Positions 45,800-54,961 of a DNA stretch of 64,000 nt are shown piece by piece (position 1 is the first letter of the stretch; each line of letters starts with the position of its first letter). Under the pieces are notes generated by a model. That model had not been told where the DNA came from and did not search any database. It worked only from the letters and a program-made list of their open reading frames with translations. The translations under genes were made by a program, and so were the position numbers. The DNA is from Neisseria lactamica (GTDB lineage Bacteria; Pseudomonadota; Gammaproteobacteria; Burkholderiales; Neisseriaceae): the NCBI RefSeq assembly GCF_901482445.1, contig NZ_LR590477.1, positions 2,134,890 through 2,198,889 on the forward strand, in the 5' to 3' direction.

Positions 45800-46210
45800 A
45801 TGGATACCAACTGTCTGAAAAACAATTACCACGGAAATAGCTATAACAACGCCTATGCGGATATTAAACACATCTTGGCTAGACATGGATTTGAAAAGAT
45901 TCAGCGCAGTGTTTATCTAGGCCGTGAAGGCATCAGTGAAGCACACGGAACAATAGCCATTCAGGAACTGACCGCTCGGTTTGATTGGTTTTACTCCTGT
46001 ATTTCAAACATTAAGTTTTACCGCATTGAAAGCGATTTGAACGCACAATTTATCGCTGATGGTGTGTATCAAGCCAAACAGGCTTTCCTTCAACGTGTTG
46101 AACAACTTCGTATGTCCCTAACAGAAGCTGGATTGTCTGATGAGCAAATCAATCAGGTTCTGGAAAAACAGAAATTTGAATTGGAAAGTCCTAACCTGAA
46201 ATTAAATTAA
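45773..46210 (+). CDS. vapD: VapD-family endoribonuclease (Cas2-like fold)
   Basis: 145 residues from MSRYLITFDMDTN, with AGGAGA before the ATG. YLITFDMD and YADIKHILARHGFEKIQRSV with VYLGREG match VapD proteins, Cas2-like ferredoxin-fold RNases found on Neisseria cryptic plasmids and prophages. The conserved N-terminal Asp is in FDMD. It lies inside the prophage remnant as cargo, perhaps part of a toxin-antitoxin unit whose antitoxin is absent here. Confidence 0.7.
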   Translation: MSRYLITFDMDTNCLKNNYHGNSYNNAYADIKHILARHGFEKIQRSVYLGREGISEAHGTIAIQELTARFDWFYSCISNIKFYRIESDLNAQFIADGVYQAKQAFLQRVEQLRMSLTEAGLSDEQINQVLEKQKFELESPNLKLN

Positions 46211-46586
46211 CCTCCTTTACTCTTAAACATCCGCCGCAGTTCTGTCAGTTTTTGGCGCGCTGCGGCGTTTTCTGTGCGTTTTAGAGCTTCGGGTAGGGTG
46301 TGAAACAGCTCACTCGAAATCTACTTAAGTCTAATCTAAACTATCCAAGCAGTAATTAGTACAAAAAAAGCAAACTTATTTTAGGAGCTTATGATGACTG
46401 AAAAATTGCAGCCGCGATAAACCGTGGGAGAGTCTCGGCATTTCCCACGCCACTTGGTACAAACGTGGCAAACCGATGCCGTCTGAAACCGTACAACAGG
46501 AGACAAAATAATGCTTGCTCAAATTGAACTCACACCCTGCCAGCTAATGGTTTCCATAACTTAAGGTTACTGGGTTTACGCACTAA
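46211..46586. other. Second copy of prophage control region and gene scraps
   Basis: The minus strand (46212-46290) reads ENAAARQKLTELRRMFKSKG before its stop, the tail of an unidentified gene. Then the phage control repeat (about 46313-46349), a shortened regulator (46391, then SRDKPWESLGISHATWYKRG in another frame) with an AT-DUS, and a truncated gene start MLAQIELTPCQ at 46511. No complete gene. Confidence 0.5.
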
Positions 46587-47065
46587 GGTTACTGAACTTA
46601 AGCATATCGGCGGCCAAAGTACCGCTGCCATTTCCGATCTCGCCGGGGAAATGAAAAGGCTCGCTAAAAAATCAAAAATGTTACTGAAAGGACTTTGGTC
46701 ATTTTTATCCTCTACAATATCTGCATTTAAAAATAAATCAGTCATTGTTTAAACCTTACTGTAAAACTGTACAACTGCTAAACTGCAAACACAGAAAGAA
46801 GCAATACTGACAGCACAAAACAACAGATATCCAAACACTACTAAGTGCATTTTTCTGACTTTTTTCGTTGCGTGATGTATTGATGCTATTTGTGCTGTTC
46901 TTATATATATATTGATGCTGGCTACGTCGCTTTTTTTCGGAAAATTCAACCGGTAGGGGACCGATACGCTGTTTCATCTCCTAGCTTAGGGAGAGTAGGG
47001 GGGTAGATACGACCTTAGTTTTGGCATCCGTAATATCATCATTTTTTTCGTCAAGGGAGTATATC
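46587..47065 (-). mobile_element. Filamentous prophage remnant, right inverted arm
   Basis: Inverted copy of 45012-45480 with a few substitutions. Contains the same two short frames (46749-46851 and 46745 downwards). The arms enclose about 1.1 kb with vapD. Confidence 0.55.
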
Positions 47066-47758
47066 GACTCCAGAAAACAGGTATTAGATACTGCCTTTTC
47101 TTACGAGAGTGATGGCAAGATAGTTCTCTTCAAGTCAATCAAACAGGAAAGTATTTCTTTTCTGTCTGAAGATTTGAAAAAGGACTGAATGTTTCACAAG
47201 GTTAAAACTGGGGAAAAAGATGGATATGGTTCAGATGAAATGCTGAGCGCACCCCGTATCTATTTGGAAATGATGTCGCGGAAAACGGGAGTCCCCTACT
47301 CCAGTATTCTTTAAATTCTAAGCAGAAAACTTCTTCGTCGGTCTTTTTTTGTTGCTTGGTTTGCATGGAGTAAAACTGTGCAACTGCTGAAGTAGAAAAC
47401 CAGCAAGAAGGTAAAAAGAAAGAAGCAGTTTTTTGGATTTTAGATGTTACCGCAATTGGTTTCCTTTCCTAAAATTTGTTTAAATTATTTGCAATATTAA
47501 TATAAACGAGATATTAATGATGAGAAATCAAAAAGGCATACTGAATATAATTTGTACAAAATATTTGCAGTATTTAAAAATGTTGGTTCGTATATGAAAA
47601 GTTAAAAATGCCAAAATGTACAGTTGCTAAACTGTAAAACTGCTAAAGCAACAAAACATAAAAAGGAATGCAAGGATGCGATCACTACATCTTTTTATTC
47701 CGAAGCGTTTATGATTTTACGGTCAACTGCTACTCTATGTGCCTAGCTTTTCAGCTCC
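47066..47758 (+). other. No intact gene; degenerate coding scraps
   Basis: Frame at 47060-47190 reads IDSRKQVLDTAFSYESDGKI, then LFKSIKQESISFLSEDL and stops; another at 47190-47315 reads KTGEKDGYGSDEMLS. Low GC. Family not recognised; probably prophage or island debris. Confidence 0.4.
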
Positions 47759-48200
47759 CTATTTTCGAATATTGGAGGAGGCATTTTCATCAGTGTCGTA
47801 ATGCCGACCAAAACTCTCACAAACCATATTGGTTCTTGTGGCAGCAACACCTATCCGTTTGTTCAAGCGACCACAAGAGTAACATGATTGGCTGGTAGCA
47901 TTGGCTTTAATCTCTTCGATATGAACTCCATTTTTAGCTGCACCTTCTTTCAGCGTATGCAGCAGTAGGGATGAGGCAACTATCTTCTGGTGGAGTTTGT
48001 TGACTTTAATCTGTATGCACTGTAGGTTGAGCAGATTCAATTTTTTGATACAGAGTATCCGGCTTTGTTCGGCAATTCTGTTTGCGAACGTATAGTAGAG
48101 CTGTCGTCTTGCAGCTTTCAATTTGCGGTAGGTATTTTACCATTCAATGCGTAGCCGCTCGGTACGTTTGAGCCAAATGTTATCTTCGCCATTTGTACCA
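47759..48200 (-). pseudogene. IS200/IS605 TnpB (RNA-guided nuclease) C-terminal remnant
   Basis: Reads LKRTERLRIEW upstream, then KLKAARRQLYYTFANRIAEQ and IKANATSQSCYSCGRLNKR; the zinc-finger CYSCG and the closing YDTDENASSNI (third Asp of RuvC) are TnpB marks. The second Cys pair is degenerate (CESFGRHY), and the front half and the TnpA gene are missing. Confidence 0.65.
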
Positions 48201-48216
48201 ATTTGTTTTTACATTA

Positions 48217-48351
48217 GGCTGTGTTTTAGTAATCTATTGATTTCAATTATTTGCAAGGGAAAAGACAATTATTTTCCGGTTAGGAATAAACCTATCCTGT
48301 TGAATACCTTAAAGCCAAATACGCCTATCAACACCATATTAAAACACAGCC
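48217..48351 (+). repeat. 135 bp MITE-like element, left copy
   Basis: Terminal inverted repeats GGCTGTGTTTTA / TAAAACACAGCC bound a 135 bp non-coding sequence, with an inverted, almost identical copy of the same length at 50089-50223. The pair flanks the fic gene. Transposase not encoded. Confidence 0.75.
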
Positions 48352-48493
48352 TTTTTTAATATAGTAGACACAATCTTTCCCTATTTATGAAGGTGATAGC
48401 TTCTTTCAGATTCGTATTTTAATACTTTCTATTTCTAGAAAATTTGACTAAAATAACTCAATTATAAAAAATTGCGCGATTTTGGTATTTATC

Positions 48494-49906
48494 ATGAAAA
48501 TTTCCAGACCTCCGGAATTTACCCTGTTGCAACAGGAATATATGCAGCATCTCACTGAAAGAATGACGCAAATTGCCAAGCTGCTGAATTCTTCCTCAAA
48601 CAATCCTGATATAGACATTCCCGATTTTCTTACTGAAATCAAAGATTATTCAGAATTTTCCGTGACAGATGAAAATGGAACCTATCTGCATTGGGACAAA
48701 TTCCGCCGGATTCACACGGAAGATACGCGGATGAAATGGCGCGCCGTTAAGGAAAGCCGCAAAAAAATCCAAAAACCAATTGATTTCCCGTTTGAACATC
48801 AGTTTTGGTTCTGCATTCCCGACTCTTTGCAGGCACGGCTTCATTTGATTGACAAAAGCTGCGGCAGTTCTATCGGCACGTCTAGCTTGGGTGGCTTTGG
48901 CAGAAGCGAGCAAAACAGATTCTTGCTCAAGTCTCTGATTATGGAAGAAGCGATTACATCCGCCCAACTGGAAGGCGCGGCTACCACGCGCAAAGTGGCC
49001 AAGGATATGCTCAAATCGCAGCGTAAGCCCAAAACAAAAGACGAAATCATGATAGTGAACAACTATCACTTGATGAAAAAAGCGGTAGAATTGAAAAATA
49101 CGCCGTTAAGTGTTGAAATGATTTTGGATTTGCACCGCATTGCTACCAGCAACGCTATTGAAAACAAGGCCGAGCCCGGACAATTCAGGCAGGATGACGA
49201 AATCTTTATCGCCGATATCAATGGTAACAGCCTGTATCAACCACCGCCGCACGGACAGGTTCATACGCTGATGGAAGAGGTGTGTGCGTTTGCCAATAAT
49301 ACCTATGACGGCGTGGAAAATCCGTTTATCCATCCGGTTGTCCAAGCTATTATCTTGCATTTCCTCATCGGCTACATCCACCCATTTGGTGATGGCAACG
49401 GGCGGACAGCGCGGGCTTTGTTCTATTGGTTTATGCTCAAAAACGGCTACTGGCTATTTGAATACATATCCATCAGCCGTCTTCTGAAAAACGCTCCTGC
49501 CCAATACGCCAAATCCTATTTGTATGCGGAAACTGACGATTTAGATTTAACCTATTTCATCTATTACCAATGCGATATTATCAAGCGGGCGGTTGCCGAT
49601 TTGGAGCACTACATTTCCGACAAACAAAAACACCAACAGGAATTCAAAGCAGCGATTGCCCAATATACTGAAAAGATAGGAAAGTTGAACCAACGGCAAA
49701 TTGGTATCCTGCAAAAAGCAGTGGAAGAAAGCGGAAAAATCTTTACTGCACAAGAAATTGCCAACCAATACGGCATCTCCCTGAATACTGCCCGTAGCGA
49801 TTTGAGCAAACTGGGAGAATATAGATTCCTAGTGCCGTTCAAATCAGGAAATGCTTTAGAGTATGTTGCTCCTCAGGATTTATTGGAAAGGTTAGAAAAA
49901 AAATAG
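48494..49906 (+). CDS. Fic-domain AMP-transferase with C-terminal HTH
   Basis: 470 residues from MKISRPPEFTLLQQEY. The core motif HPFGDGNGRTAR is at about residues 297-308. An N-terminal inhibitory helix TSAQLEG (about 155-161), with Glu positioned to block ATP, makes it a class II, self-inhibited enzyme. The C-terminal winged-HTH reads QEIANQYGISLNTARSDLSK. Such proteins AMPylate target proteins and can be autoregulatory. The ATG at 48494 is preceded by a weak site. A terminator hairpin follows at 49950. Confidence 0.9.
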   Translation: MKISRPPEFTLLQQEYMQHLTERMTQIAKLLNSSSNNPDIDIPDFLTEIKDYSEFSVTDENGTYLHWDKFRRIHTEDTRMKWRAVKESRKKIQKPIDFPFEHQFWFCIPDSLQARLHLIDKSCGSSIGTSSLGGFGRSEQNRFLLKSLIMEEAITSAQLEGAATTRKVAKDMLKSQRKPKTKDEIMIVNNYHLMKKAVELKNTPLSVEMILDLHRIATSNAIENKAEPGQFRQDDEIFIADINGNSLYQPPPHGQVHTLMEEVCAFANNTYDGVENPFIHPVVQAIILHFLIGYIHPFGDGNGRTARALFYWFMLKNGYWLFEYISISRLLKNAPAQYAKSYLYAETDDLDLTYFIYYQCDIIKRAVADLEHYISDKQKHQQEFKAAIAQYTEKIGKLNQRQIGILQKAVEESGKIFTAQEIANQYGISLNTARSDLSKLGEYRFLVPFKSGNALEYVAPQDLLERLEKK

Positions 49907-49949
49907 TTTGCTAGCCCAAAATGCAGCTTTAACCGAGTCAAAATCAATA

Positions 49950-49995
49950 CAGTCCGCACTTTCAAAAAGAAGCTGCGGACTGCTTGCTTTTTGCT
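49950..49995 (+). terminator. Terminator of the fic gene
   Basis: CAGTCCGCA...TGCGGACTG with a following CTTGCTTTTTGC: 9 bp stem and T-run. Confidence 0.75.
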
Positions 49996-50088
49996 CTACA
50001 AATGATCTTTGTAGCTGATTTAACCAAGATTGTAGCAATTTTGCTTTCCAAGCAAGCAGGGTTAGAAAATTCGATACTTTTAATTATT

Positions 50089-50223
50089 GGCTGTGTTTTA
50101 ATATGATGTTGATAGGCGTGTTTGGCTTTAAGGTATTCAACAGGATAGGTTTATTCCTAACCGGAAAATAATTGTCTCTTCCCTTGCAAGTAATTGAAAT
50201 CAAAAGATTACTAAAACACAGCC
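50089..50223 (-). repeat. 135 bp MITE-like element, right copy (inverted)
   Basis: See the copy at 48217. Inverted orientation relative to it. Confidence 0.75.
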
Positions 50224-50307
50224 TTACATTATTGGGGTGACTATCCTGTAAAATATGTCCTAAAACATGGAAACCACTTTTGCTCTGCTAAATTTTAAGG
50301 AATCTTT

Positions 50308-50772
50308 ATGTTACATATACCCCCAACGGAACCTGATCGATATGTTAGCAGTATTGTAGCCTTAAACGTGCATAGTCCTAACGGTACAGGCGATTGGCAC
50401 AGTGCAGCAGCCCTTAATGATGATGCTTACCCCCAAGATTTCTATATTTATGGCAAAGATCAAACACGTAGCACGTTACATTTGCTTGGTAACGTTGGTG
50501 TGATTGATGGAACAAACCGCTTCAATGAGATGGGCTATTATCCTGAAAACATCCCAGTTTGGCTCGCAGATCACCCCCGTGCTTGCGTGGATTATCTTTA
50601 CACAGCAGTGTTACAAACTGGCTCAATCGGTCGTGTGATTTTAGATGATTGGTTTCCAAGCGATGAAGACAAGCAATCAGTTTATGACTTACTTAACCAA
50701 ATCGAACCGCACTTGAATACTCAAGAATGGGAGAATTTACAGCTATGGAAACGCAAAAACCCAATAATGTAA
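50308..50772 (+). CDS. Unknown 154-residue protein
   Basis: No named family. Starts MLHIPPTEPDRYVSSIVALN; acidic, soluble, contains several Trp and Asp. It is followed by broken coding DNA and the hipA-like gene, so it may be a partner in an abortive-infection or toxin-antitoxin locus, but nothing in the sequence shows that. It has its own start after AAGGAATCTTT. Confidence 0.5.
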   Translation: MLHIPPTEPDRYVSSIVALNVHSPNGTGDWHSAAALNDDAYPQDFYIYGKDQTRSTLHLLGNVGVIDGTNRFNEMGYYPENIPVWLADHPRACVDYLYTAVLQTGSIGRVILDDWFPSDEDKQSVYDLLNQIEPHLNTQEWENLQLWKRKNPIM

Positions 50773-50837
50773 TGCTAACCGAACGAGATAAAAGGCACGA
50801 GAAGCGGTATTGCTGAATTTCATCCGCAATACGCAAA

Positions 50838-50942
50838 GTACAATTAAATCAGCAGAGGTATCTAAACGACCCGCTGTTCCAGTTTGAAAGAACTTCTCAT
50901 GATGAAGTCTATCCTCGCCGTATTCGGAAATCGTATGCGTAA
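50838..50942 (+). pseudogene. C-terminal fragment of a gene just before hipA (possible hipB remnant)
   Basis: Frame QLNQQRYLNDPLFQFERTSH, then DEVYPRRIRKSYA and TAA, overlapping the hipA start by eight bases (ATGCGTAA). The overlap is typical of hipB-hipA. No HTH or start remains. Confidence 0.4.
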
Positions 50943-52188
50943 ACCCAGAATCACCCATTTGGATGTTTGGGCAAACGATGAAAGAATCGGTACTCTGGAA
51001 AAGGGGGCCATGTATCGGTTCACATACGACAATTCCAATTCTTCGTTGCTGGGCCTGCATCATCAAGACAGAAGCAAGGTATATATCAGCAACAACATGC
51101 CGCATATCTTTGTACAGTATTTTCCGGAAGGCTTTTTGGCTGCACACATCACAAGCAAATATGCTTTTCATGATGCGCCTTTTGAAGACAATGAGATGCT
51201 GCGCTTGGCAATTCTGGGCAGAGAGGCTTTGGGTCGGATACATGTGCGCTGTAATGACTCGCTTTTTAATGAATGGATTGACGGGTTGGAGATGAAAAAT
51301 CCAAGAATATTGACTGAACGAGATTTGCTGGGCATAAATGCCCGACAGGTTTTTCAGCAATATATGGCAGAAATCTTCCATCACGGCCGTTTCGTCAGCG
51401 TATCCGGGATACAGCAGAAGATGTCCTTAGATGCCATCAGCAGAAATACCAAGCAAACTGACTCATACATTGCCAAGGGATTTGATCCGTCAGAATACCC
51501 GTGTTTGGCTGCAAATGAATTTTTATGTATGCAAACAATCAAACAAGCAGGTATTCCAGTTGCACAAACCAGCTTGTCGGAAGATTCATCCGTGTTGTTG
51601 GTACGTCGGTTTGATGTCGGCGAACAGGGTTATTTTTTAGGGATGGAAGACTTTACCAGTCTGCGCCAGTATTCGGTAGAAGATAAATATAAAGGCAGTT
51701 ATGCGGCTATTGCACAGATTATTCGTCAGATATCTGGTAGACCCGATGAAGATTTAATCCATTTCTTTAACCAGCTTGCCGCCAGTTGCATATTGAAAAA
51801 CGGGGATGCATACCTCAAAAATTTTTCAGTACTCTATCATGACGAATACGATGTACGTCTTGCACCTGCCTATGATGTATTGGATACATCAATATACGGA
51901 GTTGGAACACAAGGAACTTTTGATGCTTATGACGATATGCTGGCATTGAACCTAACTGACCTCGGTAAGAAAACATACCCTTCCAAGAATACATTGTTGG
52001 ATTTTGCTGAGAAATATTGCGATTTGGGAAGAGAAGATGCATCCTTTATGATAGATACAATCGTTCAAGCTAAAGAACAGGTTCTTGTTAAATACTCGGA
52101 TGTATTGCGCGATAACGGATGGCTGGCCCAACAATGGCATTTTATCCCGGATGAAAATGAAGAAGGTCTACCGTTTACATTCCGGTAG
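50935..52188 (+). CDS. HipA-like serine/threonine kinase
   Basis: 417 residues if it starts at ATG 50935 (MRKPRITHLDVWANDERIG); an upstream ATG at 50899 gives 12 more. The N-terminal HipA_N domain (DVWANDERIGTLEK), the SGIQQKMSLDA motif (usually SGxQxK) and the catalytic NGDAYLKNFS with APAYDVL are in place. The catalytic loop His (DxHxKN) is Tyr here. HipA phosphorylates tRNA-charging enzymes and is normally neutralised by HipB. HipB is absent, so it is either an orphan or inactive. Confidence 0.8.
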   Translation: MRKPRITHLDVWANDERIGTLEKGAMYRFTYDNSNSSLLGLHHQDRSKVYISNNMPHIFVQYFPEGFLAAHITSKYAFHDAPFEDNEMLRLAILGREALGRIHVRCNDSLFNEWIDGLEMKNPRILTERDLLGINARQVFQQYMAEIFHHGRFVSVSGIQQKMSLDAISRNTKQTDSYIAKGFDPSEYPCLAANEFLCMQTIKQAGIPVAQTSLSEDSSVLLVRRFDVGEQGYFLGMEDFTSLRQYSVEDKYKGSYAAIAQIIRQISGRPDEDLIHFFNQLAASCILKNGDAYLKNFSVLYHDEYDVRLAPAYDVLDTSIYGVGTQGTFDAYDDMLALNLTDLGKKTYPSKNTLLDFAEKYCDLGREDASFMIDTIVQAKEQVLVKYSDVLRDNGWLAQQWHFIPDENEEGLPFTFR

Positions 52189-52524
52189 CTGCCGGGTCTG
52201 AACCGGCTGTCAGAGATGGCCGGTCGACTTTCACCCTGAAAATCACTTCATCTTATGGTGTTTGAAACCGAGAAATTAGAAGAATCGTATTCGGTAGGAG
52301 ATATACTGGGAAGATTGGAAAACTGGTAAATCACTCTATTGATTGAGTTGGCGGCCTATATGTTTAATGTAGGCAAACGAGAAGGAATCATGTATTTCAT
52401 GATTCCTTCTTAAATTTCTGTGTCAATCTAATATCAAAACACAGCCATCTCTTACCATAATCATGATAGGTATTTTATTATGAAAAGCTATATCTATAGT
52501 TACCGTTGATTTGACTATGCCGTT
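52189..52524. other. Degenerate DNA and short palindromic element
   Basis: A fragment VFETEKLEESYSVGDILGRL ending in a stop (52327-52329) is the tail of an unknown gene. Then 52371-52446 is an inverted relative of the element at 15249 with hairpin AAGGAATCATG...CATGATTCCTT and end AAAACACAGCC. No complete gene. Confidence 0.5.
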
Positions 52525-54084
52525 TTAAAACGTATAGCCTACCTGAAAACCGCTTGCCCATTTCCTTGATTGGAAAAATTCGGGCTTTTTCAATGCACGG
52601 CCGGTAAATATATCGTAATGCAGGTTGCCGCCAAGCTTTATCTGCCCGCGTATCCCAATTGCTGTGCCGGCTAAAGTTTGGCCCAATAACCATTTGGCGG
52701 ATTGTCCTGAAACATGTCCTACATCAGCCCCAAGATAAAGCTGATGGCCTGGTTTAAATTGCCAGCTCAAATCGTTGCGCCAATACCATCCCCGCTCGGC
52801 AGACAAACTCATCTCACCGTCGAAGCCACGCACGGTGTGGTGTCCGCCGATAGCCAGTTTGTCTTGCGATGTTAGCGGGGTTTTGTTCCATTGTGCATGA
52901 ACGGATGTGTCATAGGCAAATAGCTGTTTACCGATTTGAAAAGGAGTATTTACATCAGCCGACGCCGTCCAAATTTTCATACGTGACGTGCCTTCGCCAA
53001 AGGCTTCTTCAGGCGCGCGCAGAGCATCACTCATACCCGTCCCACGTTTATAAGCAATCTTAAATTGAGCCGTACTGTTGCCAATGTATTCTTTATGGCT
53101 TAACTCGGCTAACCAACCTGCCGTTCTACGGCGTTGCACTGTAATCTCCGCATCGTCAATATAGCTTTGTGTTCCGCGTGTCCATAATTTCGCACCAACA
53201 TGTGTTTTGCGTTTGGCATCGCGGTAGATTAGGCGGTTGAAACCTAAATCGGTGTTGTAACTTTTACCGTTGTAATCATACGCTGCACTTAATCCTGCTA
53301 CGGCTTGATGATAGCGGTAGCCGCTGTGATTGAATGCCCATGTCCATTTGCCAAACGGCACAGAGTAATGCAGCGCATAATTGTGTGTACCACCTTTTTT
53401 CAGGCTGCCTGAACTGTCTGTTTCATCGGGAACATTACCAATGGAACGTCCATAGTTCACATAAAACAAATCGCTTAATCCCAATGGATTATCCGCCGAG
53501 AAAGTAACATTGCCTTGATATTTACCTGTTGCCTTGGTACCCGAATCATCCATCCCCACACTCAAACGATAAGGCACCAATCTTTGCTGCCATTTCACCA
53601 GTACCGTACTTTGATTGGGTACCCCCTCCACAGGCACAATTTGAATATCTGCTTCCACTGTTGGAATACGCTTTAAATTCTCCAAACCCTGTTCCAAATC
53701 GCGCAAATTCAAGATGCCGTCTGAACGCGTGGGAAATTCATTTTGAAACGCCGCAATGCGTCCAGCATGGGTTTGATTCGCTTGCGACATATCCATTTCA
53801 ACGTTTTTAAGATAACCTGCCAACACCGTTAAAACCAGCTTACCGCTGTTTAAATCCTGTGGCGCAGCCAAAATGCGCGTGGTGGTGTAACCCCGTCCAA
53901 TCAAAATATTTTGCGCAACCGTCATAATGTGATTGATGTCGCCTGCATTCAAACACTTGCCAGCCTGAAAACCCGTTTCGCGCAAGGCACGTTTTAGGGC
54001 AAACTGAAACCGAGCATGGTGTTCGCCTTCCAACACCACTTCGTTAATGGCAAAACACGGTTGGCTGCTGTCATCGCCCATCAA
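52525..54084 (-). CDS. tpsB: TpsB transporter, main part (POTRA and barrel; frame broken near 5' end)
   Basis: 519 residues in this frame from a TTG at 54084 that is unlikely to be used. POTRA regions (about residues 15-170), then a beta barrel ending WASGFQVGYTF. VRGF (in HHTVRGFDGEMSL) is the signature loop-6 motif of TpsB/Omp85 proteins. It transports TpsA across the outer membrane. The signal peptide and N-terminus lie in another frame (54081-54311), separated by a six-base A-run; seven As would join them. An AGGCTGCCTGAA DUS is at 53402. Confidence 0.85.
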   Translation of the reverse strand: MMGDDSSQPCFAINEVVLEGEHHARFQFALKRALRETGFQAGKCLNAGDINHIMTVAQNILIGRGYTTTRILAAPQDLNSGKLVLTVLAGYLKNVEMDMSQANQTHAGRIAAFQNEFPTRSDGILNLRDLEQGLENLKRIPTVEADIQIVPVEGVPNQSTVLVKWQQRLVPYRLSVGMDDSGTKATGKYQGNVTFSADNPLGLSDLFYVNYGRSIGNVPDETDSSGSLKKGGTHNYALHYSVPFGKWTWAFNHSGYRYHQAVAGLSAAYDYNGKSYNTDLGFNRLIYRDAKRKTHVGAKLWTRGTQSYIDDAEITVQRRRTAGWLAELSHKEYIGNSTAQFKIAYKRGTGMSDALRAPEEAFGEGTSRMKIWTASADVNTPFQIGKQLFAYDTSVHAQWNKTPLTSQDKLAIGGHHTVRGFDGEMSLSAERGWYWRNDLSWQFKPGHQLYLGADVGHVSGQSAKWLLGQTLAGTAIGIRGQIKLGGNLHYDIFTGRALKKPEFFQSRKWASGFQVGYTF

Positions 54085-54311
54085 CTGATTAACCGTTTCC
54101 CCCGTGTTTTTTGATGCAAACGCACATCGCTTTCAGGCTGCATGGTTTGGCGCAACTGCTCTTCGCGTTGGCGTTGCTGAATATCTTGCTGCATACGGAT
54201 TTCGGCAGGGTTGGGGGAGGCCAACAAAGTAGCAGGAGCGATGATACCTGCCAATAAGCAGCACCAAGACAAAAAGCGAATATTAGGCAAATAGGATAAA
54301 GGAAGTTTCAT
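54081..54311 (-). pseudogene. tpsB': TpsB signal peptide and N-terminal region (frameshifted)
   Basis: 76 residues: signal MKLPLSYLPNIRFLSWCCLL with AxA-type end ATLLASP, then a hydrophilic coiled Gln/Arg/Glu segment. The frame goes off at VRLHQKTRGKRLIS; with one extra A in the run 54107-54112 it would read QKNTGETVNQLMGDD and continue into the main part. Confidence 0.75.
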
Positions 54312-54365
54312 GGCATGGTCGCAAAATCAATAAAATCATCAATGGGCATTCAATACACGATTGCA

Positions 54366-54692
54366 TCAAGTTTTAAAAGTTAAAATTCTCAAACCCTTAT
54401 CGCTCCCTTTATGATACAAGGCGCGTAGTGTCCTACTAGGAAATAACTGGCGCACAGCTGAGCGCATTTGATGACTGTGTCCCAATGGCGCAAACCATTG
54501 AATCAACCAAATATTGTCGCCACAGTTCCAATCGCTGTTGTCGCGCAAATGGCGGTCAGATTCTAAATAATGCGCCTGCGCCACTTCATCAAAATAAGCC
54601 CATGAGATATAACCGATTGGTTGGGTACCCTTGCAAAACAAAGCGAACTGCCCGTTTTTTAACACAGGCAATATATACGTCATCATCTCCAC
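54366..54692 (-). CDS. HlyC/RTX-type acyltransferase homologue next to tpsB
   Basis: At least 108 residues from GTG 54692 (VEMMTYIL); the frame stays open further upstream (LNEQWNESEALGAITWLWYQ, SPTHRQVP) without an ATG, GTG or TTG up to a C8 run at 54834-54841. GYISWAYFDE and the WNCGDNIWLIQWFAPLGH motif belong to HlyC toxin-activating lysine acyltransferases (conserved His is usually in the N-terminal part, here perhaps SPTHRQ). It may modify TpsA. The start is unresolved. Confidence 0.7.
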   Translation of the reverse strand: MEMMTYILPVLKNGQFALFCKGTQPIGYISWAYFDEVAQAHYLESDRHLRDNSDWNCGDNIWLIQWFAPLGHSHQMRSAVRQLFPSRTLRALYHKGSDKGLRILTFKT

Positions 54693-54833
54693 AATAGGTA
54701 CTTGGCGATGCGTAGGCGACTGATACCATAGCCAAGTGATGGCACCGAGTGCTTCGCTTTCGTTCCATTGTTCATTGAGGTAGAGTTTAGGGGAGATGAT
54801 GTTTAAGGGTTGAGATGGTGGGCATAGTTTAGA

Positions 54834-54841
54834 GGGGGGGG
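54834..54841 (+). repeat. Homopolymer G8 (C8 on the coding strand) before the acyltransferase
   Basis: Eight consecutive G. A GTG about 90 bases upstream on the minus strand opens a frame that crosses this run but leaves the acyltransferase frame; a change in run length could connect them. Confidence 0.6.
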
Positions 54842-54961
54842 TAAAACAAAAAAGGTAAGTGTAAGTGGTTTTAAGGCTGCCTGAAAGCGGATTAACAGCG
54901 AAAAAGAGAACGCGTGAGTGCGAGCACCCACGCTTGCTATCAGACAGACTGGCTATGCTTG

